A DNA stretch of 5,954 bases, taken from assembly GCA_020853255.1 (NCBI GenBank), contig JADYZI010000041.1:1-5954 (forward strand), read 5' to 3'. Position numbers and translations under genes: made by a program. Of the stretch, positions 1 through 4,770 are shown piece by piece. Positions within the stretch are counted from its first letter, which is position 1, and each line of letters opens with the position of its first letter. Origin of the DNA: Acidobacteriota bacterium (GTDB taxonomy: Bacteria > Acidobacteriota > Blastocatellia > Pyrinomonadales > Pyrinomonadaceae). Below the pieces are notes generated by a model. That model made no database searches. It saw only the letters and a list, made by a program, of their open reading frames with translations, and was not told the DNA's origin.

Positions 1-1
1 C

Positions 2-835
2 GTTAAGCGGGCGAACCTTGCCGAGATCGCCCGGCACGGGGCATTCGATCTTGTCGAAGCGGACATACGGGACACGGACCGCTTGGCGACGGTGTTTGAA
101 ACTAAAGCATTTGACTGTATCGTTCACCTCGCCGCCCGGGCGGGTGTAAGGCCGTCATTGTCCGAACCAAAACTGTATTGCGAGACCAATATTAACGGTA
201 CGCTCAATCTGCTTGAGCTGGCCCGCGATCATAACGTGCCGCAGTTCGTATTCGGCTCTTCGTCCAGTGTTTACGGCATCAATTCAAAGCTTCCGTTCTC
301 AGAGGAAGACCGAATTTTTCAGCCGATCTCCCCTTACGCGGCGACCAAAGCGGCCGGCGAACTGCTTTGTCACACCTATTCGCACCTGTTCGGATTTCGC
401 ACGGTCTGCCTTCGTTTCTTTACGGTTTACGGAGCACGCCAGCGGCCCGATCTGGCAATTCACAAATTTTCGCGTCTTATCCGGGACGGGAAGCCGATAC
501 AGATGTTTGGCGACGGGTCCGCGCGGCGTGATTATACTTACATTGACGATATTATCCAGGGCGTACGGGCATCGATGGATTATAACGGTTCGATTCACGA
601 GGTCTTCAACCTCGGCGAATCTGAAACGACGGAACTTTGCCGGCTTATCGAATTGATCGAGGAGAGCCTGGGGAAAAAAGCCATCATCGACCGCCAGCCA
701 ATGCAGCCCGGCGATGTGCCGATCACATACGCCGACATCTCAAAGGCCCGCCGCTTGTTGAATTACGATCCAACAACAAAGATCGAGCAGGGAGTTCCAA
801 AGTTTGTCGAGTGGTTTCGCAAACAGAATAAATAG
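2..835 (+). CDS. NAD-dependent epimerase/dehydratase, UDP-glucuronate 4-epimerase-like (5' partial)
   Basis: An extended short-chain dehydrogenase/reductase that probably interconverts UDP-glucuronate and UDP-galacturonate, or a related nucleotide sugar, for surface polysaccharide synthesis in the cytoplasm. The frame is open from base 2, so the gene begins outside the window; 277 residues are visible and roughly 40-45 are missing, including the N-terminal GxxGxxG NAD-binding loop. Visible motifs are [11 protein letters not shown] (residues 42-52), the serine-rich SSSSVYG stretch (86-92) and the catalytic pair YAATK (Tyr112, Lys116), followed by [14 protein letters not shown] (138-150), which is typical of UDP-glucuronate epimerases, and [10 protein letters not shown] (176-185). 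A TTG at 83 is not the start, because homology continues upstream through the LVEADIRD stretch. The C-terminus looks complete (TAG at 833-835). The exact sugar substrate is not certain; related UDP-glucose/galactose epimerases share most motifs. Confidence 0.9.
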   Translation, partial: VKRANLAEIARHGAFDLVEADIRDTDRLATVFETKAFDCIVHLAARAGVRPSLSEPKLYCETNINGTLNLLELARDHNVPQFVFGSSSSVYGINSKLPFSEEDRIFQPISPYAATKAAGELLCHTYSHLFGFRTVCLRFFTVYGARQRPDLAIHKFSRLIRDGKPIQMFGDGSARRDYTYIDDIIQGVRASMDYNGSIHEVFNLGESETTELCRLIELIEESLGKKAIIDRQPMQPGDVPITYADISKARRLLNYDPTTKIEQGVPKFVEWFRKQNK

Positions 836-904
836 AACGAGCGCCCGGTTTCTAGACGAATATCGAACTCGATAATCAGGTCAGTCGAATGGCTTCTGAA
901 AATT

Positions 905-922
905 AGCTGGCTGTAACCAGCT
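905..922. terminator. Small hairpin between convergent genes, possible bidirectional terminator
   Basis: A perfect 6-bp stem, AGCTGG (905-910) with CCAGCT (917-922), closes a 6-nt loop. On the minus strand, downstream of the reductase, it is followed by AATTTTC; on the plus strand, downstream of the epimerase, by TTAAGG. Its place between two converging stop codons (835 and 933) suits a shared terminator, but the stem is short and the U tracts are weak. Confidence 0.4.
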
Positions 923-932
923 TTAAGGAATT

Positions 933-1478
933 TCAGAATTTACTGATCCACGTCTCATATTCGGAAAGAAATTTGCTTAGAAATTTCCCGGTCGATTCTG
1001 ACAATGTGCCATTCTCGTCGAACTGCTTGTTGACGCCGCCGATGTAGGCTTCGTGCTGGAGCGTCGGCATGCCGAGAAAAACGAGCGACTGGCGAAGGAC
1101 GTGATTGGCCCCAAAACCGCCGACGCCGCCGGTCGAAGCACTGACCACCGCCGCCGGCTTGCCGCTCCAAACGCTGCTTCCATAAGGCCGCGAACCGACG
1201 TCGATCGCATTTTTCAGGCCGCCGGGAACCGTGCGGTTATATTCCGGCGTTACGAAAATGACGGCATCGTTTGCGCTTATCGCCGCCCGAAATTCGGCCC
1301 ATTGTTTCGGCGGTTCGGCCGTTTCGAGGTCTTCGTTATAAAGCGGCAGATCGCCGAACTCGACAAACTCAAGCTTCATCGAATCAGGCGCGAGACGTAT
1401 CAATTCTTTTGCGATCTTACGATTCCACGATTCCCTGCGCAGGCTTCCCACGACAATAGCGATCTTTTTTTGTTCCAT
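933..1478 (-). CDS. NAD(P)H-dependent FMN/quinone reductase, ChrR-like
   Basis: A flavodoxin-fold FMN reductase of the NADPH_dep_FMN_red family, 181 aa, the usual length. Relatives such as E. coli ChrR bind FMN and use NAD(P)H to reduce quinones (two-electron reduction), chromate or free flavin in the cytoplasm. The phosphate-binding loop GSLRRESWNRK (residues 11-21) and the family block PEYNRTVPGGLKNAID (78-93) are clear, followed by SGKPAAVVSASTGG (105-118), HVLRQ (126-130) and LGMP (135-138). The ATG at 1478 is chosen because it begins seven residues before the first beta strand; a TTG 20 codons upstream would add a tail with no family resemblance. No strong Shine-Dalgarno is visible (an AT-rich stretch lies just upstream of the ATG), so translation may depend on the upstream gene. 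It lies 63 nt after the monooxygenase on the same strand and is probably co-transcribed with it. Its physiological substrate is unknown. Confidence 0.9.
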   Translation of the reverse strand: MEQKKIAIVVGSLRRESWNRKIAKELIRLAPDSMKLEFVEFGDLPLYNEDLETAEPPKQWAEFRAAISANDAVIFVTPEYNRTVPGGLKNAIDVGSRPYGSSVWSGKPAAVVSASTGGVGGFGANHVLRQSLVFLGMPTLQHEAYIGGVNKQFDENGTLSESTGKFLSKFLSEYETWISKF

Positions 1479-1541
1479 ACTATAAATATTAACCCATGCC
1501 TGCCGCGAACGGAATGCGGGCCGCCAAACGTCCAACAAGCC

Positions 1542-2774
1542 TCAGTTTGTTGCACTTTTCGCTGCGTGGGACTTTTCGCCGATGTGTTGGCCTAAACCAT
1601 AATCCGGAAGCTTGAGATGATCTCGCAGATCACGGCCGACGAAATATTCCGCGACGAAGCGGATCGACATCAAACGTGTGATGGCGTTGCGAAATATAAT
1701 GCCCAACGATGACTTGGGTACAAAAGAGGATGCGAAGGCGGCGGCGGAATTTTGCTTGGTACTTAAAAACGGCATAAGCCGTTCCTGGTATGCCCCGAAA
1801 GCTGCCTTGTGGTCGTTGTTTGATCGTAAAAGTTCGCCTGCAAGAACATAGGCCTCGGTGATGGCGAGGCCTGTACCTTCGCCGGCCAAAAGCGATACGC
1901 ATGCAGCGGAGTCGCCGATCAGACCGATTCGGCCGCGCGCCCACGAGGGCATTCGTATTTGGCTCACACGGTCGAAATAGATCTCATCGACCTCATCGAG
2001 CATGGTAAGGATCTCGCGGCATTCCCAGCCGCCGTCGGCGAAGATCGAGCGAAGAGCGGTTCTCTGCTGTTCGGCCGTTTTGGGCATAGAGCCATGCAGA
2101 TATTCGTCGCGAAACACGAACAGGAATAATGTCCGATCGCCGCGCATCGAGAAGCGCGAGACTTGCCGGCCGGGAACTGCGTGGCTGACGTAAACCAATT
2201 CGTCGCGGTGCGGATAACCCTCAATGTTGATGGCGGCGACGTAATAGCCAAGCGGCGTTTCGAATTGAGCCTCGGCCCCAAATGTAAGTTCGCGGACCTT
2301 TGAATGCAGGCCGTCGGCGCCGAGAACAAGATCGAACCGGTCAGGCGAAGCATTTTCGAATTCGACATTGACGCCTTCGCCGTCATCGGCCAGGCTCATG
2401 ATCGAATCGCCAAAGATGCATGTTGTTTTATCGTCGAGAGCATTGAAGATGGCCGCCGAAATATCGGAACGCTGGACGCTCGTAAACCGGCCGCCGGTCA
2501 TTTTAGTGAAGATATCTGTAGAAAAACCGCCTCGACGTTTGCCGTTTTCATTGACGAAACGGACCTCTTTGACCTGATATCCTGATCCGCGTATCTTTGC
2601 CAGCAGGCCCATCTTTTCTGTTAAGTCGTAGCCGAGGCCCCAGAAATCGATAACATAACCGCCGCTGCGGAGTTCGTTCGATCGTTCGACGATCACGACC
2701 TCGTGCCCCGAACGCGTAAGCCAAAACGCCGCCGCCGGCCCGGCCACCCCGGCACCACTGATCAAGATCTTCAT
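1542..2774 (-). CDS. FAD-dependent monooxygenase, PHBH/TetX-like class A flavoprotein
   Basis: A 410-aa class A flavoprotein monooxygenase, expected to hydroxylate an aromatic or polyketide-like substrate with NAD(P)H and O2. The three family fingerprints are present: the dinucleotide-binding GAGVAG (residues 7-12) with Glu30 for the ribose, the LGADG motif (Asp154-Gly155) before HSKVRE, and GLIGDSA (Gly287-Asp288) leading into GEGTGLAITEA (298-308). A GGYVIDFWGLGY block (38-49) and QRSD (101-104) also fit the subfamily of about 400-aa FAD-binding proteins. The ATG at 2774 is the first possible start, since an in-frame TAA sits two codons upstream. The best Shine-Dalgarno (GGAGG, 2796-2792) is 17 nt from it, an oddly long gap. 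The gene heads a leftward pair with the reductase and is divergent from arsR, so it may be under ArsR control. Class A enzymes normally reduce their own flavin, so the neighbouring reductase is more likely a partner in the pathway than an obligate subunit. The substrate is unknown; similarity to TetX is only at family level and does not show resistance. Confidence 0.92.
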   Translation of the reverse strand: MKILISGAGVAGPAAAFWLTRSGHEVVIVERSNELRSGGYVIDFWGLGYDLTEKMGLLAKIRGSGYQVKEVRFVNENGKRRGGFSTDIFTKMTGGRFTSVQRSDISAAIFNALDDKTTCIFGDSIMSLADDGEGVNVEFENASPDRFDLVLGADGLHSKVRELTFGAEAQFETPLGYYVAAINIEGYPHRDELVYVSHAVPGRQVSRFSMRGDRTLFLFVFRDEYLHGSMPKTAEQQRTALRSIFADGGWECREILTMLDEVDEIYFDRVSQIRMPSWARGRIGLIGDSAACVSLLAGEGTGLAITEAYVLAGELLRSNNDHKAAFGAYQERLMPFLSTKQNSAAAFASSFVPKSSLGIIFRNAITRLMSIRFVAEYFVGRDLRDHLKLPDYGLGQHIGEKSHAAKSATN

Positions 2775-2788
2775 CCTTTATCAAGGAT
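2773..2788 (-). promoter_or_regulatory. Inverted repeat over the monooxygenase start codon
   Basis: ATCCTT-GATA-AAGGAT is a perfect 6-bp inverted repeat with a 4-nt loop (read on the minus strand), and its 3' arm includes the AT of the ATG. In the mRNA it would place the start codon in a stem just downstream of GGAGG (2796-2792). This may limit initiation; it could also be chance or a DNA-level site. Confidence 0.35.
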
Positions 2789-2819
2789 ACACCTCCAGGC
2801 AGAAAGTTTCATAGAATAT

Positions 2820-2848
2820 TTGCGTAGTCAAATGACTTCATGTATTAT
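2820..2848 (+). promoter_or_regulatory. Putative sigma70-type promoter of the ArsR gene
   Basis: TTGCGT (2820-2825) and TATTAT (2843-2848) are separated by 17 nt and resemble -35 and -10 boxes. Transcription would begin near 2855, giving a leader of roughly 17 nt before the ATG at 2872 and only a weak AGG for ribosome binding. Operator 1 fills the spacer and operator 2 covers the predicted start point, the layout expected of autorepression. Boxes were judged by eye only. Confidence 0.45.
2824..2839. promoter_or_regulatory. Putative ArsR operator 1
   Basis: GTAGTCA-AA-TGACTTC is a 16-bp near-perfect palindrome: 6 of 7 positions in the arms are symmetric, with a perfect core AGTCA-AA-TGACT. 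It shares its left arm exactly with operator 2, 27 bp downstream. Position between divergent genes and next to an ArsR gene supports a role as its binding site. Confidence 0.55.
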
Positions 2849-2850
2849 CC

Positions 2851-2866
2851 GTAGTCAGGTAGCTAC
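2851..2866. promoter_or_regulatory. Putative ArsR operator 2
   Basis: GTAGTCA-GG-TAGCTAC is a second 16-bp imperfect palindrome with the same left arm and the same 2-bp spacer as operator 1. Its outer GTAG/CTAC arms are perfectly symmetric (5 of 7 positions overall). It ends 5 bp before the ArsR ATG and covers the expected transcription start, so a bound repressor would block arsR transcription. Confidence 0.5.
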
Positions 2867-2871
2867 GCATT

Positions 2872-3195
2872 ATGGATCTGAGGCGAGATGTATTTCAGGC
2901 AATTGCCGACCCGACGCGGCGGGCGATACTTGTCCTTGTCGCTTCGCAGGCGATGACCGCCGGTGCGATCGCAGCAAATTTTGAGACGGCCAGGCCAACG
3001 GTGTCGAAGCATCTGCAGATCTTATCCGAGTGCGAGCTGCTCAAACACGAACAAAAGGGCAGGGAAATTTACTATCAGTTGAACCCAAAAAAAATGAAAG
3101 AAATAGCCGATTTCATCGAACCGTTCCGCAAGATGTGGGACGACAGATTTAACAAACTTGAGGCGGTGATGAAGAAACACAAGAACCGCGGGTAA
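2872..3195 (+). CDS. ArsR-family winged-helix transcriptional regulator (SdpR-like)
   Basis: A 107-aa dimeric DNA-binding repressor. It shows the family opening [14 protein letters not shown] (residues 7-20), a helix-turn-helix of which [15 protein letters not shown] (39-53) is the recognition helix, and a wing around KGREIYYQL (62-70). The C-terminal part [22 protein letters not shown] is charged and helical and probably forms the dimer interface. The metal-sensing ELCVCDL motif of ArsR/SmtB is absent and the only cysteine is Cys54, so metal sensing is unlikely; SdpR-type members sense other signals or work through partner proteins. ArsR genes of this type are commonly followed by an SRPBCC/AHSA1 gene, as here. 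It is divergent from the monooxygenase and probably represses itself, and perhaps both directions, through the paired palindromes upstream. Confidence 0.93.
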   Translation: MDLRRDVFQAIADPTRRAILVLVASQAMTAGAIAANFETARPTVSKHLQILSECELLKHEQKGREIYYQLNPKKMKEIADFIEPFRKMWDDRFNKLEAVMKKHKNRG

Positions 3196-3207
3196 CCGCT
3201 GTTTTAC
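3188..3207 (+). terminator. Weak hairpin plus U-run at the ArsR stop codon
   Basis: GCGG-GTAA-CCGC (3188-3199) makes a 4-bp all-GC stem closed by a GNRA-type GUAA tetraloop, followed by TGTTTTA. It overlaps the ArsR TAA stop at 3193-3195. It could act as a weak terminator or attenuator that lowers expression of the downstream genes; the stem is too short for confidence. Confidence 0.22.
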
Positions 3208-3244
3208 GACCCCGAAACGCAATAGTCCCTTAGATTTGGCGGGT

Positions 3245-3349
3245 TTCGAAATAAGTGATAACTGATAAGTCAAAAGTGAAAAGGAAGAAGCTGCTTGGCC
3301 GGCACGCACACTTCTCACCTGTCACTTATCATTTACGACTTATTCCGAA
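3245..3349. repeat. Long imperfect inverted repeat built of degenerate heptamers
   Basis: The spacer between the ArsR and SRPBCC genes holds two 39-nt arms (3245-3283 and 3311-3349) that pair without gaps at 31 of 39 positions around a 27-nt, more GC-rich loop. Each arm is itself five degenerate 7-mers close to GATAAGT: on the left, 3250-3284 includes AATAAGT, GATAACT and GATAAGT; the right arm read in reverse gives AATAAGT, then GATAAGT two units further on. As RNA it would form a long stem; as DNA it resembles dispersed heptanucleotide repeats (STRR-like) of some bacteria. No coding sequence or strong promoter was seen in the rest of 3196-3415. Confidence 0.7.
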
Positions 3350-3415
3350 TTTAACTTCCAGATGCGCGGGCTCGACTTTCCGGTGGACATACGAATCGAA
3401 GGACACGATATTTCA

Positions 3416-3904
3416 ATGGAACTTAAAACAAAAGTACATGCCGAAGACGGCAGGCATGACCTTACGATAACCCGCGAGTTCGACTTGCCGGTCGATCTTC
3501 TCTTCATGGCACACGCAGAGCCGGAGCTTTTTGAGCAATGGATGTCGCATGAGTATGGCACGACAAAAGTTCTGAAATTTGAAGCAAGAAAGCATGGCGG
3601 CTGGCAGTTTCAAACAGTCGATGGCGAAGGGAATGTACTGTTCGGAGCGAACGGGACATTTCATGACTTCATTCCAAACGCGAGGATCACGCGGACATTT
3701 GAGACTGATGATTCTGCATACGGTGTTCAGCTAGAATTCCTTGAATTTGAACCGCTAGCTGACGACAAAAGCAAACTCACCATCCACACAATTTTCCGAT
3801 CACCTGAACACCGCGACGCACTGCTGAAAATGCCCTTCGCATTCGGCCTAAGCATGGCACACGACAGGCTGCAGGAGATCGCCGGAAAATTAAGGAAAAA
3901 CTAA
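3416..3904 (+). CDS. SRPBCC / AHSA1-domain protein
   Basis: A 162-aa protein of the START/Bet v 1-like (SRPBCC) superfamily, AHSA1 branch: a helix-grip beta barrel that binds hydrophobic ligands in a cavity. Family features are the opening strand LTITREFDLPVDLLFMAHAE (residues 16-35), the ELFEQWM helix (37-43), GGWQFQT (61-67), the ITRTFE strand (91-96), LEFLEFEPL (106-114), LTIHTIFRS (121-129) and a long C-terminal helix from residue 130. The length is normal for the branch. The ATG at 3416 is preferred over an in-frame ATG at 3362: family members begin MELKTKVHAEDGR, and a GAAGGA Shine-Dalgarno lies at 3398-3403, though the 12-nt spacing is long. Its TAA is one base from the DoxX-like ATG, so the two are translationally coupled. 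In this branch no ligand is generally known; pairing with an ArsR regulator suggests sensing or handling of a lipophilic compound. Confidence 0.92.
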   Translation: MELKTKVHAEDGRHDLTITREFDLPVDLLFMAHAEPELFEQWMSHEYGTTKVLKFEARKHGGWQFQTVDGEGNVLFGANGTFHDFIPNARITRTFETDDSAYGVQLEFLEFEPLADDKSKLTIHTIFRSPEHRDALLKMPFAFGLSMAHDRLQEIAGKLRKN

Positions 3905-3905
3905 A

Positions 3906-4295
3906 ATGACACGAATACGAAAGATCATCTATTGGATCGCAACCGTTTGGCTGGCGTTGGGATTGTTCGCAACGGGCATTGCGCAACTTCTTGGTGCAGA
4001 CGGACAGGGCGGTGCGGATATGCTCGCCAAACTTGGCTATCCGGCTTACATCATGCCATTATTGGGCGTCTGGAAAATCCTTGCAGTTGTGGCGTTGCTT
4101 GTTCCTAAATTCCCTTTAATAAAGGAATGGGCGTATGCGGGCGTTTTCTTCCTGATGTCGGGAGCGATATATTCGCATATCGCCGCACATGACGCGGCGG
4201 TCGAGACGCTTCCAGGTATGCTATTGTTGGTGCTCGGCGTCATATCATGGTACCTAAGGCCGGAGAGCAGGCGGGTCATGACCGTTGGGAAATAG
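3906..4295 (+). CDS. Small DoxX-like integral membrane protein
   Basis: A 129-aa inner-membrane protein with four predicted transmembrane helices at about residues 7-29, 48-66, 76-93 and 102-118, matching the size and layout of the DoxX-like family. Typical pieces are GIAQLLG (24-30), KLGYPAYIMPLLGVWKILAVVALL (42-65), KEWAYAGVFFLMSGA (73-87) and the HIAAHD loop (91-96). DoxX relatives were first described with a terminal quinol oxidase, and others act in membrane redox stress complexes, but the role of the small forms is not established. The start has a good Shine-Dalgarno (AAGGA, 3892-3896, 9 nt away) inside the end of the SRPBCC gene, one base after its stop. SRPBCC-DoxX adjacency suggests a soluble ligand-binding partner working at the membrane; that is inference. 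Confidence 0.9.
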   Translation: MTRIRKIIYWIATVWLALGLFATGIAQLLGADGQGGADMLAKLGYPAYIMPLLGVWKILAVVALLVPKFPLIKEWAYAGVFFLMSGAIYSHIAAHDAAVETLPGMLLLVLGVISWYLRPESRRVMTVGK

Positions 4296-4318
4296 AATAC
4301 GTGTCGAGGGGTGATCGA

Positions 4319-4675
4319 ATGAAACCGACGATCAAAGAATTAGTCGTTTACACGCCGGCGAAGGATTTTGCCTTGTCAAAGAGATTTTACGAGGCACTTG
4401 GATTTACGTTGACCGAGGGCTGGGGCGGTACGATGGATTGCAGGCTCGGCAATGCTGTTTTTCGGCTCCAGAATTATTACGTCAAAGATTGGGCTGAAAA
4501 TTTTATGATGAAATTCGAAGTTGAAGACGTGCAGGCCTGGCACGAACACGCAAAAAAGGTGATCGACGACGGCGACTTCGGACATGCCAGATATGACCAA
4601 CCTGAGATCGTAGGCGGTTCGAAAATATTCAACGTTTGGGACCCGTGCGGCGTGTTGTTGATATTTATTCAATGA
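4319..4675 (+). CDS. VOC-superfamily (glyoxalase/bleomycin-resistance-like) protein
   Basis: A 118-aa single VOC-fold protein made of two beta-alpha-beta-beta-beta units: the first includes IKELVVYTPAKDFALSKRFYEALGF (residues 5-29), the second runs from MMKFEVEDVQAWHEHAKKV (63-81) to the closing NVWDPCGVLLIFIQ (105-118). Such proteins dimerise to make metal-dependent lyases, dioxygenases, or metal-free drug- or ligand-binding proteins. The usual metal positions look altered: the first-strand His is Glu7 (or absent) and the Glu expected after DPxGxxL is Ile115, so a binding role is at least as likely as catalysis. The ATG at 4319 has a strong GAGGGG Shine-Dalgarno (4306-4311, 7 nt away). An earlier in-frame ATG at 4247 would overlap the DoxX-like gene and add unrelated residues. 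It is 23 nt after DoxX and very likely in the same transcript. Confidence 0.87.
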   Translation: MKPTIKELVVYTPAKDFALSKRFYEALGFTLTEGWGGTMDCRLGNAVFRLQNYYVKDWAENFMMKFEVEDVQAWHEHAKKVIDDGDFGHARYDQPEIVGGSKIFNVWDPCGVLLIFIQ

Positions 4676-4711
4676 GGATGTAGTTCGCGACGTTTTATGT
4701 CTTCGAGATAC

Positions 4712-4753
4712 CATTGTCAATTGATAATTGGGAAATTGTAAATAGGGAATGGA
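4712..4753 (+). repeat. Tract of degenerate AT-rich heptamers
   Basis: Six contiguous 7-base units, starting CATTGTC, AATTGAT (4719-4725) and AATTGGG (4726-4732) and decaying to GAATGGA (4747-4753), give a period-7 pattern in the 95-nt spacer between the VOC and DUF4256 genes. It contains the small inverted repeat CAATT-GAT-AATTG (4718-4730). The unit differs from that of the repeat at 3245-3349, but the length and style agree. Confidence 0.45.
4714..4742 (+). promoter_or_regulatory. Possible internal promoter for DUF4256
   Basis: TTGTCA (4714-4719) and TGTAAA (4737-4742), 17 nt apart, give a fair -35 and a poor -10 inside the heptamer tract. It could give DUF4256 its own transcript in addition to read-through from the operon. 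The AT-rich repeat makes chance matches likely. Confidence 0.25.
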
Positions 4754-4770
4754 ATTTCCTGGCTAAAAAA

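Noticed and set aside
861..874. TATCGA-AC-TCGATA palindrome after the epimerase gene
   Set aside because: Symmetric but short, with no U-run and no neighbouring start; not enough to call an operator or terminator.
1479..1538. N-terminal extension of the reductase from a TTG at 1538
   Set aside because: The added 20 residues do not resemble the family and the ATG at 1478 sits at the usual distance from the first strand.
1053..1595. 180-codon open frame on the plus strand opposite the reductase gene
   Set aside because: It is antisense to a clear ChrR-like gene and has no recognisable domain; its composition is that of a reverse-complement shadow.
2548..2784. 78-codon frame from the TTG at 2784 overlapping the monooxygenase
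   Set aside because: It has well-spaced GGAGG but encodes a Gly/Arg-rich out-of-frame translation of the FAD-binding region with no family resemblance; treated only as a possible initiation oddity.
3245..3349. CRISPR-like or tRNA-like reading of the repeat region
   Set aside because: The units are 7 bases, contiguous and degenerate, with no spacers, and the fold is a single long stem rather than a cloverleaf.
3362..3415. Longer SRPBCC protein from the ATG at 3362
   Set aside because: No ribosome binding site precedes it, and family members begin at the residue encoded at 3416; the similarity noted in this leader is reported separately as a weak finding.
4247..4318. Longer VOC protein starting at an ATG inside the DoxX-like gene
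   Set aside because: The ATG at 4319 has a strong, well-spaced GAGGGG and matches the family N-terminus; the extra 24 residues look like a frame shadow of DoxX.
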